Shown piece after piece: positions 35,892 to 46,479 of a stretch of DNA of 64,000 bases. Below the pieces are notes generated by a model. The model had not been told where the DNA came from. It saw nothing but the letters and a program-made list of their open reading frames with translations, and did not search any database. Every line of letters begins with the position of its first letter. Position 1 is the first letter of the stretch. The position numbers were made by a program, and so were the translations under genes. This DNA comes from Eurosta solidaginis (taxonomy: Eukaryota; Arthropoda; Insecta; Diptera; Tephritidae): the NCBI RefSeq assembly GCF_040869045.1, contig NC_090319.1:62716779-62780778 (forward strand). Reading direction: 5' to 3'.

Positions 35892-36770
35892 GGTTTAGGT
35901 TAGGTTAGGTTAGGTTAAGAGGGCTTGCGTTGGTATTACCCACACTTCCACTTGGAGACATTTTTGTCCATTGTGAGTGCCCTCAGGAAGTGCAGGGTGG
36001 CGGCACATTCGTTTAACCCCATTACCTCTTAGTGGTCCTCTACGAACCACTTGCTTTCCCTGATGAACCCAAGAAGAAGCGAGACGTCTACCTCCCCAAC
36101 CACTTCCAGTCTCTCGAAGAACCGTTAGCCCAGAAATTTGAGCCTTCTTTTTTGAAGCGCCGGACGTCGGCAGAGAAAGTGGTAGATCGACTCCCCTTCC
36201 TCCTCATCCTGACAGCTTCTGCAGAGGGAGCTTATTGGTATTCGCCACCGTTGGAGCATTGGTGCGAAAGTACAATGACCTGTGATGACACCCGTAATTA
36301 CCCTCACCGCAGATTTGTTCAGTTTAACAAGGAAGCTGGTGGCTTTCCTATCCAAGCATGGCAATAAGGATCTTGAGACTTCGCAGTCCACCCTTTTGAT
36401 CCATAGCAAGTCCGTTGCCCTGTTCTCATATTCGTCGATTCTCAGCGATTCCAGGAGATAACTGAGAGATGGTCGGACGGAGCTGTCCACCTCACTTGTG
36501 TCCAAATCGGAACCTTTACTAGCCATCTCATCTGCGAGTTCATCCCCTTCAATACCACTGTGCTCAGCACCCAGCAAAGGGAGACATTGACATGACATAT
36601 AGCAGCGAGAGAGGTTCTACACCTCCGCACGATATCTGATTTTATCATGTTGGACTGTAATACCCTTAAGGCGGCTTGGCTATCAACAAAGATTGTTACG
36701 TCCTCATCATTGGTTTACTCTCTCACTTTTTACTCACGAGCTATTTGTCTCAAACTTGTGCTGCAAAAAA
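35892..36770 (-). pseudogene. RNase H-bearing LINE 3' end with (CCTAA)n tail
   Basis: Minus strand: TIFVDSQAALRVLQSN (about 36690), VSLCWV, then in another frame EHSGIEGDELADEMASKGSD (about 36560) and a Cys-rich end CRSCQDEEEGESIYHFLC (about 36210), followed by ~200 bp of 3' sequence. The element terminates in four copies of CCTAA (TTAGG on the + strand, 35895-35917). One frameshift inside RNase H. RT and endonuclease are missing. Confidence 0.8.
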
Positions 36771-36879
36771 TCACAGATAAATCCCTCGCGTCAGTTATAG
36801 CGCTCACACAATATGTAGGGGAATGCCGGAAAAATGTCCGATACTCTACGAAGCTTTTGCGGGCACCCTTGATCTAGAT

Positions 36880-37386
36880 TAACTTTCCTCATTGACTAAA
36901 TCTAATTATTAGGAGATACAAACCTCTAAGCGCCATTAAACCGACGTACAACGTGAAGATGAGCCAAATCGACGGCGAATATAGTGATAGACTGAGGGCC
37001 AAATTATGTATGACGCCCTGACACTTTGTGTCGCAATCATTCACATTCACATTCACTAATATATAATACAAACAATTTCATAAGGAATAGCATTGCGGTT
37101 AACTGTCGCTCACTGAAGTGAATAAATGCTCTTATATGTTAGGAATTTTGGTTGAGACGAGAAAAAATTACTCGTTAAGTTATACATAATTTACCCCTTA
37201 ATAATTAGCTATATGAACTTTTTACGGAACTTGCTAATCTACAAGAATTTTAGTTAACGTGGAGCAACAAATAATAAAATCTAGGCGGCTTTTAACAGTC
37301 ATCAGCTTATCAGTCGTTACATACGGCCATATATTTTTCACATTTCCATATTAAAATCTAAAAGTGTAGATAGAACTCGTAAACTT
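36880..37386. other. No gene seen
   Basis: AT-rich, unassigned; an ATTCACATTCACATTCAC run lies at 37039-37056. Confidence 0.5.
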
Positions 37387-37394
37387 ATGTACAC

Positions 37395-37829
37395 TAGACT
37401 GGGTCGATTTATTAACCGATATCGCGCCATCGATTTTTCGCTAGGATTTGGGCTCAGGAAAAAAAGTTCCACTACGCATACCCACAAAAATAATTTTCGA
37501 GCCTGCGAAATTTCATTTTTTTGACTTTTTTGGACTTTGATTTTTAAGGTTTTTTTCATGACCTACCCAAAAAAAAAATTTCTTTTGATTGCAACATTTT
37601 CATGTATACCCTGTCCGACCCAAAAATGTCCGCTAAAAACGTTGGCGATAAAAAATTTTTGAAAAAAAAGTATGAAAATAAATTAATAATAATTAAAAAT
37701 CAAAGTCGAAAAAAGTCAAAAAAGTGAAATTTCGCAGGCTCGAAAATTATTTTTTTGGGTATGCGTAGTGGAACTTTTTTTCCTGAACCCAAATCCCATC
37801 GAAAAATCCATACAAATCGACCCATCCTA
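37395..37829. mobile_element. hAT-like MITE with very long inverted arms
   Basis: Ends TAGACTGGGTCGATTT and AAATCGACCCATCCTA, flanked by the perfect 8-bp duplication ATGTACAC (37387-37394, 37830-37837). The arms extend ~150 bp each (for example CGAAATTTCATTTTTTTGAC against its mirror near 37720) around a ~130-bp centre. No ORF. The 8-bp duplication and TAG…CTA termini fit hAT. Confidence 0.9.
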
Positions 37830-37837
37830 ATGTACAC

Positions 37838-38270
37838 ATAAGTACACATTTCATTACACACATAAAACTGCTACGAAAATAATTAAGCTCCAACAATAAA
37901 ACTGAGAAAGACAAAAATTCATTTATTTTTGTATTCGACACAGTTTGTAGGAAAACAGCATCGACCTTTATTTTGGTACAAATTGCTTGCGGCTCCCACC
38001 ACTGCCACACAGCGAGTCATTTACTTCCTTCTTGGCATAGATACAGATTTGTATATATGTACGTATGTACATAGCTTTACATATGCCAAATACTTATATA
38101 AATCTTTATGTATGCCGACACGCTAGATTTAGAGACATTTTCACTTTCTTCATGTAGAACACAATTTTCGTGTAATTTTTGCTAACAAAAAGCCAAATAC
38201 AACATACAACAATTACAGCATAAAAATTTTACAACTTACTTTACATGCCATGAAGCTTAACGATGGACTA
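37838..38270. other. No gene seen
   Basis: AT-rich; ATGTACGTATGTACAT-type microsatellite near 38057. The small frames are unrecognised. Confidence 0.5.
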
Positions 38271-38429
38271 GTGCTGAGCTAAAAAACTTGTTCGAGACAT
38301 TCTTTTCTTGCTGCCTGTAACGCAGGAGTGGACAAGCTTTAGATTGATAAAACACAAAAGCCTCAAAAAGGGACACACGCCCTCTTAGGTTAGGACACAT
38401 ACATGCCTAGATGAAATAATAATTCCTTC

Positions 38430-39335
38430 GATCTCCTGAGCAGCTCAAAGTAGTATTTGTTTCCAAGTTGGCTCTCCATTTGATTTTTAAGTAAGCATTT
38501 ATTTCGCTGTAAATGCTAGTTGCCAAAAGACGAAGTCTTTTCAGTTCGACACTGCACCGCCAATTTCTTCAATGAGAGCACATACTTCTTTTGCATCGCA
38601 AGACCCACCTTTTTATTCTGGACAGAGAATGCAGATCCAAAAGCATGTTAAGGCTTGACGTCGTATGGCTCCGAGATGCCCTTGCAAGTCCTTACGGCGC
38701 TGACGGGGTTGCTCAACGCCTTTTTGCAATGCCGTATAAATTTTGCAAGGATCTTAAGGAATGAAACCGCACTGATATAGTCGAACTACTTCGTTGACTT
38801 TCGAGTCTTTCGAACGATACATCAGATAGAACCTTATATGCGATAATAAGTGGTCTTAACCCGTGGTGGTTATTGCGATTTGCGGAGGCAACACTCTCAT
38901 CCGACCATATTTTGCATACGGTTAGTGCACACTCTTCTGCTCTGTGTTTGAACAGTTCAGAGATCGGTCCATCGTTCTCGGCCTCTTGATGCTTGCTTTT
39001 TTTAGGCAGGGATATTGCTTTTCGCACTACATAATTTTCGGGTTGCGGATCGTATATTGTGTGTGTCGTCAACTTGCTCGCAATCTTGAAATGCGGTGAA
39101 AGTGTTCCTTGCATAACTTAATAACGCTCTGTACATTGTTTACTAGGTCGCCTTTATCATTCGGCGACGGCGACTTTGAAATCTTCAGTTTTTTGAAGAA
39201 TATTCTGTTAACATATTTGGGCATTATCAGACAGCGTAGGAGGCCTCTCGCATTCACGACATTCTGCTTAACGTCGTTTCGTTCGTTAAGCATGCCTGAT
39301 GGCGTCCATATATATCGCTTGTTGCTGCGCACGTA
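38430..39335 (-). pseudogene. RTE-type LINE, linker and RT N-terminal region, broken
   Basis: Minus strand: PNDKGDLVNNVQSVIKLCKE (about 39150) matches the segment before RT in RTE-like LINEs. In a second frame PISELFKHRAEECALTVCKI and LIIAYKVLSDVSFERLESQ (38960-38790) match the first RT blocks. The catalytic YxDD part is not found. Possibly the same group as the C-terminal tails at 17988, 44801 and 51780. Confidence 0.6.
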
Positions 39336-39339
39336 AGTG

Positions 39340-39829
39340 TCGTTACCCTGCGTCCTTCACAGCGTCCGAGGCGACGCAACTACTCTCATCGTACCGGTTG
39401 TTTTTTCGGGCTTGCTGTAATCCTATGATTACCGCGGCGCCGCTACGTATTGAGAGAGAAATTGAGTGAGAAACTGCTCGATGTCATTGCAAGGTCGAAG
39501 ATTGTGCTCAGTGAGTAGGTATGAGCGCCAAGTGTAGCGGTCTAAAGGTGCCCGCACATGAACCGATGCAGCATGTTGCGGCACGACCTGTTTTTTTGCC
39601 CGTTTAATCATATTTTCGCTCATTAGCGCGTATTAAAACTATATATGTAAATAGTTAAAGTTAACATGTTTATTATTGAAATTAAATTTGAAAAACATGC
39701 CTATGTCACTCTCTGACAAAACTATGCCATTTTCAAGCTTCAATTGGTGAAATCGGCGCTTGAGATTAGCTGTTTTACACGAATGGAGTTAATATTAATA
39801 TATATTTTTCTTTCTGTTTCTCATTTCAG
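39340..39829. other. Unassigned sequence upstream of the bnl exon
   Basis: A 64-codon minus frame (39429-39623) begins MSENMIKRAKKQVVPQH. I do not recognise it; its balanced codon composition makes it slightly more gene-like than neighbours. The last 30 bp are the pyrimidine tract and AG of the proposed bnl splice acceptor (39829). Confidence 0.35.
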
Positions 39830-39865
39830 TTATTTTAAAAATTTCCACTACAACAAATAGTTATA

Positions 39866-39997
39866 ATGACTTCAACAACAAAAAACAACAACAACAAAAC
39901 TGCTGCAACATCAAAGTCGTGTCGAACTAAATTTGATGGTGATTTTAGTAAATTTACTTATTCACTTAATAAGCAGACCAGTGCTTTTAGTGCTTAG
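39866..39997 (+). CDS. Upstream ORF 1 in the bnl leader (43 aa)
   Basis: Starts with ATG 36 nt after the proposed splice acceptor and ends at TAG. The peptide begins MTSTTKNNNNK and is Asn/Thr/Lys-rich with no recognised domain. If the leader is transcribed as proposed, it would be met by scanning ribosomes before the bnl start. There is no evidence that it is translated. Confidence 0.25.
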   Translation: MTSTTKNNNNKTAATSKSCRTKFDGDFSKFTYSLNKQTSAFSA

Positions 39998-40058
39998 GTG
40001 CGCCTGCGCATAGTCGCCTACAAAACTAAAAAAAAAGGAGAAAACGGCATTAGTTTTT

Positions 40059-40274
40059 ATGCAAATGCATGCGAACAAAACTAGAAGTCATCTTGGCCAT
40101 AGAGCAAATATTATGGCCAAGACATCGACAACGACGACGACAGCAAATACAACAACGACGATTGTGAAAAGTGAGAAAAAATGCAATATCAGCGAGGAAG
40201 ACGACGATGAAGAAAAACAACGACAAAACTATCGATTGAATTGTGTAAAATATTATAACGGTATGGTAACCTAA
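40059..40274 (+). CDS. Upstream ORF 2 in the bnl leader (71 aa)
   Basis: Starts with ATG and ends with TAA 605 nt before the bnl start codon. It has a poly-Thr stretch and an acidic patch (SEEDDDEEK). No family is recognised and the composition is low-complexity. It could act as an inhibitory upstream ORF or simply be chance coding in an ACA/GAC-rich leader. Conservation across related flies would separate these. Confidence 0.25.
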   Translation: MQMHANKTRSHLGHRANIMAKTSTTTTTANTTTTIVKSEKKCNISEEDDDEEKQRQNYRLNCVKYYNGMVT

Positions 40275-40878
40275 ATAATTTAGTTAAACTAAAATAAATG
40301 AAAGCAAATGTCATAAATAAATCGTTACAGCAAGCAATAAATTGCATATAGAAAGAAGTGAAAGCAATTAAAGGAAGAAAATGTGAATACGTATAAAAAA
40401 TTGTTTTGAGAAAAAAATTTACAAGTTTTGCAAAACAAAAAGTAAAAGTGTTAACAAAAAGACATTGATGCATTTGCATGTAAATTACAAGTTGTGTCAA
40501 TAATAAATTATCACTTTTGTCAATTTAAAACAAGCGTGCAAAAAACCTGTTGTATTACTTGGGCGCAGAACACCCTTCAACGAAAATTGGATTTAAAAAT
40601 TAAACTTTTTTTTGTCATTTTTACCGGGCGCTTCAAAAGGACGCATATCTAGATTCAGCAGCATGTCGAACAATAAATACAACTTAAACGCTTACATTGC
40701 ATTTCGCGCACACACATAACTGCATAGCGCCCACCTGAACGCTCCGCAATTGACGTGCGCGCGCGAGTGACTTATCACGATATTACGTGAAAATAATTAC
40801 AGGCGCTTTGGATCATACACTGATCTTGGTTGGCGCGCCATATTATTGGCTTAATTACGCCAGTTGCTTATATCGTTC

Positions 40879-42529
40879 ATGCGAAGGAATTTACGTTTGT
40901 ATTGGAGGGCCCTAGCACTGCTGGGTGCCCTCCTTTCGTTGTTTATTGACTGGCCTGGATTAATGGTGTGTGTAATGCCAGCGATATTTTTGACACCGAT
41001 AGCAAGTGCTGCACCAATGCAGCCAGAACAACAACAACGACAACACCTGCACACAATGGAAAATGCATTGCCCACAGGGAATGAGAGTTTCGTTGCTGAG
41101 AGCGATTTTTATAATACAACAACAAATTATCACAGCAGCAGTATCAACGTTGATTGCAGCCAAAGCGGAAGCAACAACAGCAAGGATGACGAACATATTT
41201 TAAGCGATCATAAGGATAATTTCATATTAAATATTAACTTAAATACAAATCAAAGCAATAGCCATAAATATAGTAAAAGCGAGCGAGAGCAACAAAAGCA
41301 ACAACAATCAACGCATTCAACAACGCATGCGGCGCAAAGTTATGCGGCAGCTAATGCATTCGCTCTCGCCGTTAATACAAGCGCGCTCAAAAGCTCAAAC
41401 GATGTTGCGCGCACTAGTGAACTCAGCGGAGAAGATGCGCCCTCGCTGCGCGCAATTGCAATCTCACACGGCGATCAATTGCAGAATGCGCAACGCATAA
41501 ACTTACTAAATTCAATACTAAATAAGCGTAAGCGCCAAAAATTTAGCGACGAAATTAGTGCGAATATAGCGCATGAGGAACGCGCCACAAGTAGAAACGG
41601 CAGCAGAGGCAGCACCGATATCATTATCACCAGCTCAACCACCGATCGACAGCTAACCGCAAGCGTGGCCGACGATATATTTACCACCACAATAAACACA
41701 CCACATATTTTAAGTGCACATAGTATTAGTAATAAAGTTTTTAATAAAAATAATATAAATAATGCAGAACAACAAATGGCCAAGGCGCCTACACGAACGT
41801 TAAGTGAACTTGAAACTACAACAACTACTAGTTTAACAAAAACACCTGAAACTAATAATTATAAAACTAATATAAATAAAATACAAAATGCACAAAACTA
41901 TATTGAAACGCATGTTGTTGATGCTGCGGCTGAAAGTGTAGCGTATACACAAGAAGAGGAGCAACAACAACTACTTAATAATATGTTGAGCAGCACTAGC
42001 GCATCCAACGATTATCCGGATGATCAGAGCACTTCCACAGGCGTTGCGCAATCCTATACAACAGTGCTACCTGTCGAAGAAAATGCTGTTTTACACACTT
42101 TTGCAATTGATAGCATTGTACATAAACCACTACCCGCCATTCGTTTCGCTTCAGCGCATCATACAGTCATAGTGTTGTCGCGCACTGAACGCAGCATACG
42201 CGAAGATGCATCACCGTACTCTCGTCGACATGTGCATGCGGAAACCGTAGCGCAACCACTTATACGTCATCATGGTGGCAGCGCTAGTATTGGTATAGTA
42301 CGTCGTTCCTCTGATGGTGGTAGTCCGAAAACGAAAAGACTGAACAATTTTAGAAACTCAAATGGCAGAAAACATTTGCTGCCGAGTAATTTGGATCGAA
42401 ATGAACGCTCGACTATCTCACATTTATCAGGTTTGTCGCGGAAAATTCAAATCTACATCAAGAATCGTTTCATACAACTATTGCCCGATGGGACGGTGAA
42501 TGGAACGCAGGACGAACAAAGTGATTACA
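40879..42529 (+). CDS. bnl: Branchless-type FGF, first coding exon (partial)
   Basis: Encodes the N-terminal 550 residues of a secreted fibroblast growth factor. In Drosophila, Branchless activates the receptor Breathless to guide tracheal branching. Residues 1-45 form a basic then hydrophobic signal/anchor segment with a likely cleavage near TPIASA/AP. About 475 residues follow that are rich in Ser, Thr, Asn, Gln and Ala, with several N-glycosylation sequons. RTER (435-438), RSIR (438-441) and KTKR (484-487) are furin-like sites. Residues 521-550 begin an FGF beta-trefoil with the signature LLPDGTVNGT. The exon ends in phase 1 at a GTGAGT donor right after QSDY, where other FGF genes carry an intron. 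The ATG at 40879 is the first after an in-frame TAA (40852-40854). The long N-terminus before the core fits Branchless rather than Pyramus or Thisbe, whose core lies near the N-terminus. The rest of the core is not in the window. Confidence 0.8.
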
Positions 42530-42549
42530 GTGAGTACGAAATATATTTT

Positions 42550-43730
42550 ATTTAATTGTAAATTTTTTTATAACTTGATATTTATTAACATAAAATCATA
42601 GCTGGAATGTTTTAAGTATATGAAAGACTCGCTGTATCATCGAATCAATCATAATTACTTCTGTTGAATATCTCTTGACATTAGAGACCTGGTTGTACAT
42701 TGTTCTTCAAGCACTTCTAGTAGGGCACTGCTCACATGTACTTTGATATTCCTTAGAAGCTGCTCTCGAATTTCTGGTTAAGAGAAGCTTTTGGCAACTT
42801 TTATTCTGGGGTGTACCACTTTGTTATTGCAAATCAGTTGCGCGTAGGGTAATGATGTCGTCGTTCGGGTTGATGTATAGAGGAAAGCGCTCTCCCTGGC
42901 TACGCTACCTCCTTTAGTAGTTGGGCTCACTATTATCGAGTGCTTATTACACCAAAATAAGAGTATAATCTGTAGTTGTGGGTTGCATAATTCGATCAAA
43001 GTAAACAAAGTCCAAGTTCAAAGTCTATCTACAATCTAGATCAGTGTTCCCTTGAAAGTCACGAAAAACTATTCGTAGAGTCACGAAAAACTATCAGCAA
43101 AGCAAGTAGTGAATCAGCTTTCGCTTGTACTTCGAGCAGTAAACATCTCATGAGGAGAATCCAAGTTTAGTCATTTTACGCTATTCTCCATTTACAATGG
43201 CGTTGTGCATCTCTGATCTGGATGAATAAATCGAAGAACTTAGTACATGAATTATGTTCGGGAAGAACCGAACTTACATTCTCTTACTTTTTCAAATTTT
43301 GCATATGTATTTACACCTTCGTATTTCAAAAGTTTTCGAATGTGTTTAGCAACCAAAAAACATTTTTAGATAATATGACCTGTTATGACATTTTGTAAAT
43401 CCCTCACACCTTCGCTATGGAAGAACAACCACCAGCTAACTTAAGTATTTATAAAGTTTGTTTAATTTCTACTAAGCAATAGGCGCTCATTTTAAGCTAA
43501 ACTAATTCGTCAGAGGATTAAGTTTTCCATAGACAACATGTTTCTTTATGTCTTAATTTAAAAATTCATTATTATTTCTTTGCTTGGTTGTTTGCTCAGC
43601 GCATTTCTTTTGTTGTCCTTGTGATTTACATAAACATATTTTCTAGAGGACACAATGTGGTTCGGATTATGCGCTAAAAAATTATGAAATGTAAAATAAG
43701 TTTTTTTTCGAAGCAAAAACAAAAAAAAAA
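42550..43730. other. Intronic sequence, nothing recognised
   Basis: Proximal part of the presumed bnl intron. No repeat family or coding match; the short minus frame at 42778-43008 is unrecognised. As the least repeat-like part of the intron it is the likeliest place for intronic regulatory elements, though no motif cluster stands out. Confidence 0.4.
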
Positions 43731-43732
43731 AA

Positions 43733-45600
43733 CACAAGTAAGGAAGGCTAAGTTCGGGTGTACTCGAACATTACATACTCAGTTGGAAGCTTAGCTGCGC
43801 AGGGTTTCGTAGATGGTTTATAAGTGGTTTTTAATTCCATATCACAAACGTTTGGGAAATATCGAACAAATTGTAGACCAAGGGTGGCGTTTTTTGGAAC
43901 GATTTTCCTTCATCCTTTGTCAAATAAGGGAAAATCACACCATGTAGGAAAATGAAGCTAAGGTAACCCTGGAATGTGTTTGTATGACATGGGTATCAAA
44001 CGAAAAGTACTAAAGAGTATTCTAAAAGGGAGTGGGTCTAAGTTCTATAGGTGGACGCCTTTTCCAGATGTCGCCATAAAGGTGGACCAGAACTCTAGAA
44101 TGTGTTTGTACGATATGGGTATCAAATTAAAGGTATTAATGAGGGTTTTAAAAATGAATGGCCCTTAGTTGTATATGTGAAGGAGTTTTCGAGATATCGA
44201 ACAAAATGTGGACCAGGGTGACCCAGAACATCATCTGTCGGGTACCGCTAATTTATTTATATATGTAATACTACGAACAGTATTGCTGCCATGATTCCAA
44301 GAGCTTTTGATTTCGCCTTGCCAAACTTTTTTATTTTCTTCTACCTAATATGGTAGGAGTCACACCCATTTTACAAAGTTTTTTCTAAAGTTATATTTTG
44401 CATCAAAAACCATGTTTCATCCTTTTTTTCGTATTTTGTATAGGACTATGGCATCTTTTTCATTTTTGGTCATAGTCGGGGTTCGCCCATTTTTAATACC
44501 AAGATAAAGTGAGTTCAGATAAGTATGTTTGCTCAAGTTATCATGTTAACGGCCGAGCGGAAGGACAGAAAGTCGACTGAGTATAAAAACTGGGCGTGGC
44601 TTCAACCGATTTCTCCCATTTTCACAGAAAACAGTTATCGTCGTAAAAGCTATGCCCTTACGAAATTTCGCAAGGATTGGTGAATTTTTTTAGACTTATG
44701 ACATTAAAAGTATTCTAGACAAATTAAATAAAAAAGGGCGGAGCCACGCCCTTTTTGGAATTTTCTTTTATTTTGTATTTTGTTGCACCATGTCATTACT
44801 CTCTTGGTGTGACCAATTGGCGCCGGTTGGCGAAGCGAAAGGGCAACTGGCGCGCCTTTTTGGACGGCCATAACCGTTTAGACGATTAAGCGCCAATTAA
44901 GTAAGTAAGAAAGTAATATCATTACTGGAGTTGAATGTTGACATAATTTACTTATATACTGTAAAGATATACAATTTTTTGTTAAAATTTGACTTAACAA
45001 TTTTTTTTTTTAAGTGGGCGTGTTCGTCATCCGATTTCGCTAATTTTTATTTGGCACACATATAGCAATAGGAGTAACATTCCTACCAAATTTCATCATG
45101 ATATCTTCAACTACTGCCAAATTATAGCTTGCAAAACTTTTAAATTACCTTATTTTAAAAGTGGGTGGAGCCACGCCCATTGTCAAAAATTGTACAAATT
45201 TTCTATTCTGCGTCATAAGGTCAACCCACCTACCAAGTTTCATCGCTTTATCCGTTTTTGGTAATGAATTATCACACTCTTTCGGTGTTTCGAAATTTTC
45301 GATATCGAAAAAGTGGGCGACGTTATAGTCCGATTTCGATCATTTTAAATAGCAATCTGAGATGAGTGCCCAGGAACTTACATACCAATCTTCATTAAGA
45401 TACCTCAAAATTTACTCACTTTACTGTTTATCATGTTTACGGACAGACGGACGGACGGACGGACATGGCTAAATGAATTTCTTTTTTTGCCCAGATCATT
45501 TCGATATATAGAAGTCTATATCCATATCGATTATTTTATGCCGTTATGCGAACAAGATTAATATACTCTCTGAGCTCTGCTCAGCTGAGTACAAAAACAT
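43733..45600 (+). repeat. Dispersed repeat family B, near full-length (+)
   Basis: Starts CAAGTAAGGAAGGCTAAGTT and ends TGCTCAGCTGAGTACAAAAA. Landmarks in order: two GTTTGTATGACATGGGTATC-type units, GTCGGGTACCGCTAATTTAT, several GTGGGCG/CCACGCCC paired blocks, ATATCGAAAAAGTGGGCG, and a GGACGGACGGACGGACATGG block near 45450. No ORF. A LINE tail is inserted at 44801-44916. The minus copy is at 56275-57906. Confidence 0.8.
44801..44916 (+). pseudogene. RTE-type LINE 3' tail, copy 2, inside family B
   Basis: CTTGGTGTGACCAATTGGCG through AAGCGCCAATTAAGTAAGTA matches the last ~115 bp of 17988-18248. It is flanked by TGTCATTACT and TATCATTACT, a ~10-bp target-site duplication. The minus copy of family B lacks the insert at this site. 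Severely 5'-truncated. Confidence 0.85.
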
Positions 45601-45645
45601 TTAAAAGACAAGGCTAATAAAACGCTATGCATGTACATACATAAA

Positions 45646-45987
45646 CAGGGCTGTTCAGAAATTTTTATATCGAAGTGTAAATTACAATACATATACAAAA
45701 TTATATATACACTGAAACTTTTTAAACGGAAAAAAAAAATATTTTAAATGTTTAAAGCATTTTTATGGTACCCTTAACAAAAAATTTTGAATTAAATTTT
45801 TTCTCAGTGCTACAATAATTTTGAAAAATTTGTTGGTGTCAATTTGTTAGTGTAAATTTGAGTATCATACCGAAGTGCCTTGGCTATGGAAGTGCTTTGG
45901 CTATGGAAGTGCTTTGTATATGTGCCTATTTTTCAGGGCAAAACAAAAACAAAAGTGCTATAAGTGTATAGGGGTTGAGCAGCTCTG
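45646..45987. mobile_element. hAT-like MITE (CAGGGCTGTTCA ends)
   Basis: 342 bp. The left end CAGGGCTGTTCAG and right end GAGCAGCTCTG are inverted repeats with few mismatches, flanked by TACATAAA and TACATACA (7 of 8 match). Contains two tandem CCTTGGCTATGGAAGTG-like units. No ORF. Confidence 0.8.
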
Positions 45988-46129
45988 TACATACACATAG
46001 ATTAAGGTGGGGAAAAATATATACGTTTTTCCTTTTGTTAAAGTTCAAGATATCAGCAAAAATGTTAGCTCTTTATTTCAACGTTTAGATATGTTTTTTC
46101 GTTTTGGGGAAATTTATTCGAAGAGTTAT

Positions 46130-46455
46130 AAATTCCTTATCGCAATGTTGCCAATTTGTTATCGATTTGCTATCGAAATCTCACGATTTTTATTTGGCGT
46201 GTTATTTATTTGTCATCGAAAACTTATTTAAATGTTATCAATTTGTTATCGAAAAGTTACCTATTTGTTATTTTGCTACCGGCGTGTGTGTTAACAATGA
46301 CTCATCGTTCTTTTGAGAACAGTTACCGATAAAACTTCAATATTAACTCGATGACACAGCTGTAACCCGTCAATAATAAGCCGATAAGAAATCAGTAAAA
46401 AGCCGACGATGACTCGGCGATAACAAACTGATTGATCGATGAAAATTACGCTATC
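46130..46455. repeat. Foldback-like minisatellite of CGATA/TATCG units, copy 2
   Basis: GTTATCGATTTGCTATCGAA-type units to about 46265, then inverted CGATAAC-type units from about 46330. About eight CGATA motifs. Same organisation as 8490-8840 with an extra centre. The 74- and 70-codon + frames are shadows. Confidence 0.7.
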
Positions 46456-46479
46456 GACAATAAGCCGACTCGTTAAGAA

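Larger units (their letters stand above)
39830..40878 (+). other. bnl: Probable 5' leader of the bnl exon
   Basis: A pyrimidine tract ending TTCTCATTTCAG at 39829 looks like a strong 3' splice site, so the exon may start at 39830. The following kilobase is rich in CAA/ACA runs, unlike the TE-rich DNA upstream. It contains at least two ATG-initiated upstream ORFs. The leader status is inferred from the splice-site match and adjacency; transcript reads would settle it. An alternative is an unspliced leader starting at a nearby promoter, but I see no clear TATA box. Confidence 0.5.

Noticed and set aside
35892..35920. Interstitial telomere array
   Set aside because: Only four TTAGG units, and they directly join the 3' end of a LINE, so a retrotransposon tail is the simpler reading.
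40864..40878. Upstream TTG-initiated extension of the bnl frame
   Set aside because: A nuclear animal gene would use the ATG at 40879; the five extra codons start with TTG.
42530..42555. Read-through of the bnl frame to TAA at 42555
   Set aside because: The FGF core would end after 30 residues; a consensus donor sits exactly at the conserved FGF intron position.
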